Positions 48,231 to 60,273 of a stretch of 64,000 nt of DNA are shown here, one piece after another. A model generated the notes under the pieces. That model was not told the DNA's origin, did not search any database, and saw only the letters and a list, made by a program, of their open reading frames with translations. The position numbers were made by a program, and so were the translations under genes. Where the stretch lies: contig JAHEWK010000001.1 in assembly GCA_020740775.1 (NCBI GenBank), forward strand, positions 2,418,001-2,482,000, read 5' to 3'. Each line of letters starts with the position of its first letter. Position 1 is the stretch's first letter. The DNA is from Ilyonectria destructans. Lineage: Eukaryota; Ascomycota; Sordariomycetes; Hypocreales; Nectriaceae.

Positions 48231-50574
48231 GGTGTCTTTGCCATCGCGGGGCCACGATCAATGTGCAATGTGGTGGGTTCTCGTGGTTCGTTGAAAGAAC
48301 TGGCGCTGCCGTCCAACAAAGTCGCAGACCAGAAATGGGAACGAATGATGTACTCGGCTTGCTCTGCAAGGTCACTGGGAGTCGTCGAGTCGGGATGATA
48401 ACTAAGGTTGTTGGTCAGTTTGGGTCTTGATGTTGTATGAATGGAATATGAGTGGTTGTAGGAAATAGAAAAACGAGCTGTGAGTGAGGGATACATGGGG
48501 GCAGTTGGGTGTGCCGGTGGTTGGCATGGTCGTGTTAGTCGGGCTGCTACGTCCGATCCATGCTGCCATGCTAAGACAAGTAGTCATTGCTTCCTGCCAT
48601 TGCTTCTTCTCATTATAGAAGGTGGACCAGACGAAGCAGTTATTCAACGTAAAAGCGACGGTTTGGATGCCGAATTTGTATAATTCACAAACAAGGAGCC
48701 CAATACCACCACCAGCAAAGCCATCGACTCTGACAGTAACATGAAAGGAGAAGTGAAGCGATTATGTGATGAAGACTTGGACACCGATAGGAAGAGGGAA
48801 TACCAACATTCGAAGCCGGCGAGCAAATCACGATGTGAGGCCAGACCGGATCGGATCGATTCGACTTGACCTGACGACTGGACTTGGAGCACAGCTGGAG
48901 AGGCGAACTTGTTCAAAGAGGAGTCCCTTCGGTCCGGCCGTCCTTCAAGGTCGGTATCGAAGGATGAAGGAAGGAGGATATCAACCAGGCACGGGACGCC
49001 CTGGGGATAGCAGAGCCGAACGGGACGGGAGCGGAAGAGGGACGGGGGAGCGTTGAAGCTATATAGGGACTGGGGGCAAGCGGCAGCTCTGGGCTGGACT
49101 GGGGGAGGAGGGACGGACAGGACATGGGGCGTGGAGGCAGGGGGCGTGGAAGGCACGCAGTAGCAGTAGCTGTGGCAGTAGCGTCATGGTGTGGGATGGA
49201 CGAGGGTGTGGGAGTGTAGCAAAGGAGCGTAGCAGCAGAGCAGTGTGTGGGAGCGAGTGAGAGTGGGAGTGACAGGCCAGGAGGAGGAGGTGGAGCTGAA
49301 GGTGTGTGGGAGGAAAGTTGCGAGGGGGCGTGTGGTGGTGTGGAAGAAGCGTGGAAGTAGGTGGTTCTCCTCACCACCACCGCAGCCGGCCTCGCCTTGC
49401 ACTCGCACTTCGCACCTTGCAACCCACGCGCAATCGTATACATGATACATGCTACATGATACACGCCTCGGCTCTTAGACGTGCAGGTCTAGTCTGTATC
49501 TAAATCCGGGCTGCATGTATTGTTTCCAACCTGAGCAGCGCCGTATTTCTCAAGAGTTGTGAAGCGAAAGCAATGGCCATGATTGAGACGCAATGTACTT
49601 TACCATGGTCTATAAAATAAAAATTACCTACCTGCAACCAGCGACCTGCCCGTGCAGTGCAGCGCACTACTGCCATGTACAGCGCACGACAGGCGCGGTG
49701 CACTGCAGCGTGCACTCGGGGTTCTGAAATAATCCCGCAGAACCAGCCTCAGTCCCATCTATTTCCGTCGGCCTCTGCATGCCCATTGGATGCCCCATGG
49801 CTACGAGCGCGAGCGAGCGACTGCGCGACCGCCTGCGTGTCTGACCTGGGGCCCGGCGGTGGTGGTTGGGCCGCGCACGCCTACAGTGGGAACATGGCAA
49901 CATGGCAGTGGGAACATTCGCTGCGGCGGGCGGGTTCTGGCGGCCCTCCAGGCTGGTTTAGGGCACCTCACATGGCCTTCTAGAGGGGGGGGAGGTCCCG
50001 CTGGTCCACTAACGGCATGGCGCCATGGCCAGCTTTCCAGCACCACAGGGAACGTGGCGCGCCAGGGGGCAGCCAAGGGGACCAAGGTCCTCCACTGGCC
50101 GGGGGGTCAGTTTGCCCGCCCCAGGACACTTGGGGCCAGGGGCCGAACCGCCTAGGAGGCCCAGCGTGGCCCGCCCCTGGAGCTAGGACGGCCTGACGAT
50201 CAGGGCTCCACCTCCCAGCCAAGACACTCCAACAGAGGCTTTTTGAGGCTTCGGGGCGTTGTAAGAGACCCGGGCCGGGAGTCGTTCAATGGTCGACTGG
50301 CGTACAGCGCATCATGGTCAATCCGCCATGCGATACTAGTAATACTACCTACGTGCCATGTCAGGATCTTGACCTGGCCGGCCCTTAATATCACACCGCT
50401 GGGCATTGGTTGGTGGTTGCATCGGCCACGCATGGCATCGCCGTCGGTCTGTAGATGGGCCGCATACGGCACGGCAACCGGGAGTGAATTGTCCTCTGGT
50501 TGTTGGGTCCGGTACGTCCGGTACGCAGTCACATCAAATTTCAAGCAAATCAAGGCGGCATTGGGCATCCCGCG

Positions 50575-50637
50575 TTCCTGAGCCTGTTCCTGATCCAGTT
50601 CCTGAGCCTGTTCCTGATCCAGTTCCTGAGCCTGTTC
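50575..50637. repeat. 24-bp tandem minisatellite
   Basis: Two full copies and a 15-bp partial copy of a 24-bp unit, itself built from two related CCTGAKCC-type halves. The length is a multiple of three and the minus strand stays open through it, reading an eight-residue Gln/Glu repeat, but there is no other sign of a gene. Confidence 0.85.
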
Positions 50638-53600
50638 GTGGCCGCGGCCTGGGCCAGACCTGCTCTGAACCGTTTGTACCTTGCATCTCATTCCAAAACA
50701 GTCGCCCAATGGCCCCCAATCCACCCTCAAACAAACCAGGTACCGAAGACATTCCCCGACTCAGCCGCGAGATGCCCTCCAACTCAATCCCCAGCCCAGC
50801 ATCAACGCCCATCACGTCAAGATCAGCCCTTCCCTTCGCCCCCGTCACCCCCTCGCATTTGCCTCCGCGTCAAAGAACCGGAACTCCTCCAACGAGGAGC
50901 CAAGCCAAAAGGTCTCAGACACGCATACATGCATGCAGTCGGTGAGCAAGAGCAAGAGCATAGCGCGAGCCAGCTTGCCAGCATACGCAGTCGGGCTTAC
51001 GCAGAGCTTTAAGACATGATAGACCACAATAGCAACTGTAATAAAAAAGAAAGTTGCCTGGCGCAAATAGACGAAAGAAGGCTTGGGTGCGGTTCATGTG
51101 GCCATCCGTGCGCCGTACCTAGACCGGCATCGCCAACTTGACATGTCGTCCCTGCCCAACGTTGGCGTCCGGGGTACGTTGATAGTTCGTGTTCTTGAAC
51201 GAACGAAGCTGCAAGGGAGACTGAGAACCACACGCCAAGGGACTGGAATGCAGCGTGATGGAGTCGGGCAGAGTCCCATCGTCGTCATTGCCCGCCATTA
51301 TCAAACCACCAGGGCATGTTGGACGGCATGCCCCTCCCCCGCTGCCTCATCTTGTCTCGTCTCGTCCCTCTTTCGCTTGTGGCCGTGGTCTAGATGGGCA
51401 TGGTCCAGGGGAGAAACACGTTACCATTGCGACTATCGTCTTTTGCAAACCTCCACTGCAAACCTCCACTGCACGCCCCCCACGAAGGAAGACGCGGAGA
51501 GTAATGGATGGGCCGAGGCACACGGCACCACTGACTGCCGTCCGTATCTCGCATCCCAAACTACAGGCTCCATGACGACGGCCCGTCACGCAATCCTCAC
51601 GAGCTCCCACCGTAATCGTCACACAAAACCCAGTTGAATCATTTCGTGGGCCCGCGAGCGCACGCGGCGGGATTCTCATACGGTAGAGTAGACGGTGGGC
51701 CAGGAAGAATGGCCCCGCCAAGCATCGGCCGGTTTGCCCGTCACGGCCTACTACGCCGGTTTCCAATTCACGCTTCCGAGCTGTAGCCCGACCGCTTCTT
51801 TGTGCGGAAGGGGGCAATGTCGGTAGATCAACGATTAGATCGATGATAAACCGACTATCGATAGACAACCCGACGGCAAGCCGAGTTTTGACAGGACTGG
51901 CAAAAGCAAACGAACGGTGGGACAAACCCGCGTCGAGCCAAAAATGGATGACTGAACGGGTTCACAAAAAGAAACGGCCACCATGCCGATCCGGGTATTC
52001 CTCATCCGGGCGATGTCTCGTTGCTTTTTCCTGACGCTTGTTTCCCGTCTTAGGGCTGCTACTGTATGTGCTCTTTTCTTTTCCCCTCACCTGTCCCTGC
52101 ATGTCTTGCTTCGCAGGTGGTTTTTCCTTTTTGTTGCGCACACCGGGATGCAGGCGATCACGCTCTCTCCGCTTTGTTCTGCGGACGGATGCGATACGAT
52201 GCGATGCGGTGGGTAAGATGGCGAGATAGCGACGGCAGCGAACAAGGAGATGCTTGCTTGCGCGACGCACCACCACTACACTGCCCTGCGCCGCAACGGA
52301 ACGGTCTAGGTCGTTTGCATCTGCTCGCCCGCACATTCACATCTGGCGACTTGACGGGCGCCTATCCACCCACCCACCCACCGTCTTTTTGGTTGTAGTC
52401 CGTATGGAGCGCCGATAGAACGTCGATGACCCGTCACCGACTTACCCAACTGGGTAGGTATTGGCAGCGAGTTGCCACGGATAACCTTAGTCCCGGCCGG
52501 CCCCCAAAACTGTGAGTAATCATGTACCAACCTCATCTCATCTTAACGTGCCGGTCCGCAGTCGTATCCAAACTGCGTGGTTTGTATTACATAGTACATA
52601 ATTAGATAGTTACCCTGGCTTATTCATCGGGTGGGCAAGGTAGGCCTTGTTGAGCGATCCCCGATACCCTTGTTCCCTTCAGCCCAGCCCAGGCGGTCCG
52701 TTCCTGGGCTTGCTACGAACTGTTGAGAGCTAAACTAGCGACTCTGCCGTGAGCGTGGAATACCGTCCGCCGGTGTCTCTTAGTCGCACTCAACTAGACA
52801 TGATCGAGCAGCTCGCGGCAATGGAAGTGGCGTCTGCCAGACGCCCGTCTCAGCTAGAATGCTCAGCTAGATGCAATGGCCAACTCGCCATTGGTCAGGC
52901 AGAGTCAGCGCGGCGCTCTGGTTGGCTCCCGGGCCGCTGGCGTTCCCGTTACGGCCCAGCGCTCAATGGCAGCGCTCAATAGCACGCGCTCTGGTGCGAG
53001 ACAAACTGCGAAAAAGACTCGGCTTGGCCAAGGCCTGGTTCCTGGATTAATTGACGGGCGAGCATTCGGCCGACATCTAGACTGCGGTCGACACGTTGAT
53101 AACGTAGATAGGCATGTGCGTAGTGCGTGTTAATGATGATGATGAAATCGGCTCTCAGCGGGAAGTGTTTGCATACAGTTAGCACGTTTGGACTTGTACC
53201 TCGATCCTTGCCTATTCTCGTGCCAATCCCGTTCCTGGTTCCTGGCCTGGTTCACACCACCGCCAACCATGTCCACCTTGACATGCAACGTCAAACACGC
53301 CCCCTGTTCCCCCTGCCCGGTGGGCTCTCTCTCTCTCTCTCTCACTTGGCTCAGGGAGCAGCCAGGGGATTTCGAGAGACCTTGGGGCTGCTCCCCTACG
53401 GTCTTGCGGATATTCCACGGCTCAAACGCCGGGCAACCGTGCGTCGCAACGCTGACCGCCACGAAACGGTGGACATTACAGTAGATCCCGGTGATGCAGC
53501 GATGAGCGAGCAACGCCTTTCGAGACAACGATCCGCGCCGATCCGCAAAGGCGGGACCACGCGGGAAGAGGGAGGGGCTCGCTCGGTCACGTTCGGTCAC

Positions 53601-54732
53601 GTTCGGTGCAAAAGTGACAAGCCGGCAACGACTCTGGGGCCTTGGCCATGATGTGGTGCGATCGATCGGATCTCACCGTTTTCTGGCCAGTTCAAGCAGT
53701 TCAAGTGTCCATCAGCAGCTGTCAAGTGTCAGTGCCTGCGTCTTTTGTCGGAGATGGCACGCTGCGACGTCCCTGGTTTGAGGTAGCATCTCCTCCTCCT
53801 GGCGAGGGCCGAGGGATCACCGTTGATGAGATTGGGCTCGCTTGCAAGTGGCCAGCTCCGTACTTACGGTAGCATTCTCGTCCGATCTTGATTTCACATC
53901 CTGCTACGTTCTGTACGCCGGGCCATGACAAAGTACATGGGACCAAACGAAACGAACGCCAAGCCCAAGCTCCCTGGCTCCAGCACCAAGAATGCCCATC
54001 CATCCCTTCGCTTACTGTAGTAAGCCATTTAGGACATCCACTGGTTCGAAGTAGACGAGTTGAGTGTTTCGCTCGGACCACAGCCTCCTGAGTAGCGGCG
54101 GCCACAGCCAGATGTGGAGGGGCGCGACAGGCCTAACCATCTGGTGACGGGACGGCTCACGTCCGATCTCATTTAGCTCCCATGCCTGGCTTGTGGACTC
54201 GGCCGCCGCTTGATTCTCGGCGGTTGAGTAAGCCTCCTCATTCCCGTCCCATGTCCCGCGAGTGGCCTTCTACGTAGAACAACACTATACTGCATACCCA
54301 GCACGTCGAGAAACTCCACTCCAGGCGTTCCGTTCCCCTCTTCCCCAGCACTCAACAAGCGCACGCGGGCAGGGACTACGGAGTACGCCGTAAAGCCACC
54401 ATGCCGAATATCGTCCCCATGCGTGTGCCCTGTCCCAGAAAACGTGGGTGGAATTTCTTCTGTCCTCATGACCACTGGCCGGCGTGTGCGGGCTTGCCAG
54501 GGCTCCAGGACTCCAGGCCTCCCTCAAGGGGGCAGAGTGCTCCGAGTGGGGAGGACGGGCGAGGCTACGGGCAAAACTAGAGCAAAACGGCCCCATCGCT
54601 GGCCGGTGAGTGAGTGCGCTACGGAGGGCCGCTGTAGGAAGTGTGTGTGTGGGCGAGCGAGCGAGCGAGTTCAGTGTGTGAGGAGCTTGTTAGTGTGTGA
54701 TACACCGCTTCTTTGCATGCGAGCCAGCCCAG

Positions 54733-54762
54733 CCTCTCCGCCTCTCCGCCTCTCCGCCTCTC
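54733..54762. repeat. CCTCTCCG octamer tandem repeat
   Basis: Three perfect octamers and a partial fourth in the gene desert, followed by CACCACCACC sequence. Confidence 0.8.
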
Positions 54763-54960
54763 AACCTCACCACCACCACCATCACCGCCAACCCCCCCTC
54801 CCACCCCCAACACCCAGAAACTCCCGCTACCCCATCCAATACTAGGCCCCGAGTGCCTCTCGAGACCCCAAAAGATGGTGTTGACCACTGAAACCGGCCC
54901 TCTTGGCACAGGCACATCTCAGCTGGGAATGGCCCATCGCCCTCCTCCCATGACCCATCA

Positions 54961-54974
54961 CCCCCCCCCCCCCC
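54961..54974. repeat. Homopolymeric C14 tract
   Basis: Fourteen consecutive C in the gene desert, within C-rich flanks. Confidence 0.85.
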
Positions 54975-57900
54975 TCCCCATCCTTTCCTGATGCACTGAT
55001 GCAAGGCACCCTGCTGCTGCTACTGAAACTACTGATGCTACTGCTGTCACTACTGTATGACGATGATCCCCAAAGGCTCAAGAAACCTGCGAGGGACAGG
55101 CCGGTCTGGCTATTAGGCCCAGAATGGGTTTGGCCTGGCCCTCTTTTTGCGTGGTAACCCCCATCGTCGCCATCGTCCCCCTCGTCGTCCATACTGCAAC
55201 GGGCTCTCGCTTCACATCACGGCCTCCTCACTGGTCCAGCCCACGACGAACACCCAACCTCCATCTCCTCGCCGTCCGTATCACGGTCGTTCACTGTCAC
55301 CCCCCCTTGCTTTGGCTTCCCCCGGGCCACAATGACTTGCAGCTGCAACCCCGCTTCTCTGCCTGCACCTCACCCGAATCAGCTGCACACGATCCATCAT
55401 GGGCCCCTTCCTCCCTTGATGTCCATCACGTTGTCGACCAGCGGCCTGACGTTCGTCCCCTCACTGGCAATCGGTGGGCTGTCTAGGCCCAGAGCGGCGT
55501 GAGGCTGAAGACAAGTTTAATTACAACAGATGCTCTTTGCCAGAATGGAATGTTGGGAGGTGTGTTATTCAAATCATCATCGTCACGTTGCCGGTGCCGT
55601 CCTACCCACCCGGCCGGCCGAAGACGAGGAAGAGGGGTTGCAATTGAGACAATCCTTAACGGCACATGGCCCAGCCCGTCCGCCCCTCCACCCGTCGACA
55701 TCATGGTAGTGCTTGCATGGTAGGAACTTTGGTGAGAGAGTTTGAGTAAGTCGATATCCCGAGCAGGTGGTGGGAGACGGCATCCGGAGTTCTCTCCCTG
55801 ACACGGACAGCCGATGATATCCATAGCCCGGTCCTGATAACACTGAAGCATTATCAACGTCTCTTCCTTAATCCAGCCAGCTGATGTCGTAGTACATGCT
55901 GCATCAGCCGCATGCTTTGGAAACAAGGACCATGAATGGTATGCTGCTTACATGCCTGGGGAATCCCGGCTTCAGGATCACACAGACATTGCACTAACAG
56001 CATCGCACTAACAACCAACAGCCTCGATCCCTTATGGCGGTGCAGCAGTGGGGCGGCAGGCAGCGCCTCCTCGTACATCATGCTCTTGAGTCTGCAATTA
56101 CTCATATTGTGCTCCTCCGTGTGCTGGGGAGCAAACACACCGCCCAGATCCTCTGCAACCTCAGTGTTGCTGCCCTAGGCCATGTAGACGATGCCATGTC
56201 TAGAGTCTCGACGCCAAATCGTCGTCATCAGATAAAGCGCCTCCACTCGTCCCGCTTCTTCCCCCGCCGACTCAAACCGCACCCCCTACTTTACGGGACC
56301 GTGGAGATGTACGGAGCACCTGCTGTCGTGAACGACCTCCGGCGCAGCCATGCTCTCACCGTCTTCGGGGTGCCGAGCTTTCCAGCGTCCCTTAGATGCT
56401 ACGTCGGACACCAGCAGCGGGCCGAGTGACATCTAACGTGTTTGATCTGCCCCTAGCGAGCTTTTTCCCCGCGTCAGTATGCGCACATAACCGCGACGGG
56501 AGAATCTCGCGCCGATGATGCGATGCTCGATGCTGCGGGTGGCCGATAACGTCCGAGACATGCAACTCCAACAACGGGTCTCGCGGTCTCGCCAGATGGA
56601 GTCGCGTTCAACCCTGGATGATGTTCACAATCTCCATCTCCCTCTGCCGACATGAGGCTAGAGGTTACAAAGGGCAAAGTGCGGTCTGATAGTACATGAG
56701 AGAAGCAACACAAAGACAAGCCTCTCCTTGCTAACCGCAAATGTCAGTTGGCCCAGAACACTGAGAACACTGCCGGAGGGCGGCAAAGGCGTTCTGTGTT
56801 ACACCAAATGCCTGCCGCTCTGCTTGTCCCACCGTAGGAGGTCTTAACATCTATTCTATGTCGCCGGGCTTACCGCCATGTAAGCTAGCTGTAGTCGCAA
56901 ACCAACCCTGCGCGGGCCCAGCCTCCTGCCTCAGTGCATCTCTGTCATGCTCGTCGTCACAAACGGCAACGAGCCCCGATTCTTTTTCCCGCGTCGAAAG
57001 GGACTCCAAACTGCGGGCAGTCTTCTACGAACCGGGACGGCTGACAGGGAAGAACCCTGTGGAGAGCGATTAGCGACCTGGTCCCTGGACCGTCTGATAG
57101 CTAGGCTCGCTCTGGTATAGGCCGGGCTGGGGAGCGTAGGCGATTGGCACGTTTTCGACTTTTTGGCCTGGCGTTTGAGACTCGAAACTGGGCCATCTGA
57201 GATTTCTTGAGACGGTCAGGCTGACTTCGTAGAAATCAAATACGAACGGGCAGTGTCTCTCGAGACGTCATACCGCCAAGGCGAAAGAGACCTGCTCGGT
57301 CATCAATCTCTAACCAACAACAAGGTCGCGTCCAGGCAATGACGGGGCACAGCGTTCCAGCGCGTCCTTGCGGCCCATCCGTCTCCCCACTGCGCTGCGC
57401 CCGACGGTCTGGACGACCAATGGGCATGGTACACAGCAGCATACAGCAACACCATCGGCATCACGATGCGGCGTAGGGAGGAGCTGAAGATGCCAGTTGC
57501 TGCGCGGCAATGGACCCTTCACGAGGTAGGCATGTAGGTGCGAGGTATAAGCTGCATTGCACAAGCAGCACGCGGTCTCCCTACCTTGAGCTTATCGCAT
57601 TGGCCAATTACACGGCCAAACCGCCATGCTCGGACTTCACGATGCACTCATCCTCACCTCGCAGCACGCGTTGATCCAATCCAGCATGACCACACCATCG
57701 TCAATAACAATAACAGCAAAACAGTCGAGGCTCCATGCTCAGACACGCAGATCCCAGGACCGAAGGGCGGTGTCGGATTGCGCCTCTGCTTCGCCCAGCC
57801 TCGCTTTCTGCTTGTCTGTGTCATTGACTGTCATCACACTCGAAATGCCAACGCAAGTGCCGGGGTGAGACGGCCAAAGACAAATCAATGCAATCCGGAA

Positions 57901-58360
57901 GGAATTTTTAGCGGTCACCAAGGGGCTTTTCCCCCCCTTCTGCAACGGCCTACTGTGACGGGGCCGGGATGCTCTGGCAAATCACCTCCAGCGAGGCCGT
58001 CTGCAAGCCGCGGGTGGTGCCAGCGGATTGATGCATGGAAGGCTCAGTGGCGTCCCTTGGTCGGCCGGGCCGTTGTCCGTTCTGCTGGGTGTCGTTCGTT
58101 GCGGACAAAGACAGCCGGGCTTATTCGCCTCCCGTTGGGTTGGGAGCGTCTCACCCTCCCGGTGCCGCGGATTAGGAAGGGGGCGGAGGGGGGACTGGTT
58201 GATGACCTGGCAGTGTGATATCGGGGTGATATTGGACATGGTTTCAACCATCCTCACGATTAGGGCTGAGACGGAGGGCCTCGGATGCGGCCGTGTGTTC
58301 GTGGTGGAAGGGTTGTTTATCTGGCGCAATTTGTTGGTTGCAGAAGAGAGGATGAGAGAG

Positions 58361-58398
58361 GCTGTCAGCCAGTAACTTAGCTGTCAGCCAGTAGCTCA
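58361..58398. repeat. 19-bp direct repeat
   Basis: Two adjacent 19-bp copies of GCTGTCAGCCAGTARCTYA that differ at two positions; the repeat is intergenic. Confidence 0.7.
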
Positions 58399-60273
58399 CA
58401 ACGAGGTCCCGAAACTTGGCCTGGCCGTCAGGCATCAACCCGCTCAACGCCAATCATGCTCGTGCACCGCCAATTCTTCTATCGCGCCGCTTCACCCTCC
58501 TTCACGAGTCAATCAACCAAGAATCAATCGACAGCCTCAAGAAACAATAAAAAAATCAATAGGAAAAAAAAGCGCAATCCTTGCACGCCACGCCACGTCC
58601 GGCACCTGCACGCGCGAGTCAAGGAACCATAGCCACCCAACCACCACGAACCTCCCTTGGCAGATGCAGATGCAACGTCCCCCTCATCGTCCACAGTAGT
58701 TCTCACCCACTCCGGCCTAAGCGTGTTTCATCAATTCTTCTCAACTAGGAGCCAGACACGTGTGCCACACACACCTCGCCACCAGAACGGAGACTTTTGC
58801 TCTTTTCTTTGCTTTTTTTTTTCAACCCAGGCCGTCAACTTCTAGCCTGCCAGGTTCACATGGTCTCGTTGTGGGTGGCCTCAGACACCGGCAATCATGG
58901 CCCTGTTCTGACTGGGCTCCGCGTAGTTGTGCATTAGCAGACCTAGGAGATCCTGTTATTGCCACCATCGGCACCCGAGGCCTTCTAGAGCCTAGACGAT
59001 TACGCACTCCGGCGTTGCGATTGGTTGGCATTGGAGGATCTACTGGGATATTCATTGCCCGAAGACCTCGTCCTATGTAGCCTCGTCCCATCTGCAGCAA
59101 ATCCTTGGATGCATGCAAAAACTCTTCCCATTGACGCGCGAATCCGGCAACTAAGGAACCCGTTTTCTTAGCTGTCGACATCCTGCACTGTAACCTATAA
59201 GATCCTCGATCTGCTTGACAGCCTAGCCATGTCCACGATGCAACACACCGCCAAAGCCTGCGCTATAGCAGCTTTGTTAATTCCCGGCAAGCCAAGACAT
59301 GATGGAACAGCTCGCGATTCACCTCGGCTTCTCTATGCCGGGTTGGTGAGCGCTTTAGTTGATGAGGTATTAGCCACATCGGTGGCTGCGTCGGTCCTAT
59401 TCTGTTTGAGTGTGCTTCGCCCGGGACTTAGGCGTTTCGTGACCGTTGCTGTCTAGGGTAGAGGGGCAATTCCTGGCAAGTCGACATGGGAAACAGGGAA
59501 ATCATGATAGCGTAAAGGCAATCTTATCAGGGCAACTCTCGGCGAGGACTTCTTCTTTATGATGGTCTAGGGTAGGTATCATTTGTGTGGACTTTGGTCT
59601 AGTAAACCTCGATCGCATCGCATTGGAACGTCTTCCCTCATATGGCAAGATTGATTTCCTCTCAGAAGTCGCATCAGGCGGAAGAATTCGGGCGGTAAAA
59701 AATCATACAATGTCAAGTTATAGAACTTTTCCATTGTGCCGAGCCCTCATCTAGCTAATCCCACCTTGTGAGGTAACTTAAATGGATACGTGCACTACGA
59801 ACCAAGAAGAAATACAAAACATCACGTTGGTAGCAAACTATTGACATGAACAAGTAATAATTTAGATGTATCCAGCCAGTCATTTATGAACAGGTATTCC
59901 GACACCTTGTCCCACAGGTCCAAATCTTCCACACTTGTGGTCCGGTCTTAAATGGGACAACCCCGAGAGATACTCAGCGAAATGAGAAAACCCGATAATG
60001 GACGTAACTAGAGACTAAGAAGAAAACAATCCTAAAAGGTACCAGAGAAAAAAGCAGAACTTCAGGCGCTAGGAAACGGCCCAGAAAGCACTACTCAGTA
60101 CCACGGCCCTTGGAGTCCGTTGCATCCCATGACACTTGTCATGGGATTCACACTCGCAAGAGGGATAAAACTGGCACTCCGTTCCTTCTCGGCTTCAGAT
60201 ACCTTCGCAGTGCCGCCTGGAGACATGGAGACTCCTACAACGCTGGTTGTAGATAACCGACTAGCCAACCATG

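Larger units (their letters stand above)
48231..60273. other. Large gene desert before the amidoligase-family gene
   Basis: About 12 kb without a supportable gene. Composition is mixed and often GC-rich (notably 49780-50230). The longest frames (57538-58218 plus, 51347-51925 minus, 50200-50730 minus) show no domain or codon bias. Repeats include the 24-bp array at 50575-50637, 13-bp copies at 51445-51470, a CT run near 53325-53341, an octamer array at 54733-54762, a C14 run at 54961-54974 and a 19-bp direct repeat at 58361-58398. The first 400 bp hold the promoter of the membrane-protein gene; 59450-60270 is more AT-rich and includes the 3' side of the amidoligase gene. No transposon protein or RNA gene was recognised. 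Confidence 0.5.

Noticed and set aside
50200..50730. 176-codon minus-strand frame with Gln/Glu repeat
   Set aside because: The repeat comes from a 24-bp minisatellite; flanking residues show no protein-like pattern.
57538..58218. 226-codon plus-strand frame
   Set aside because: Composition looks random and there is no homology I can recognise; it lies in a desert with competing frames.
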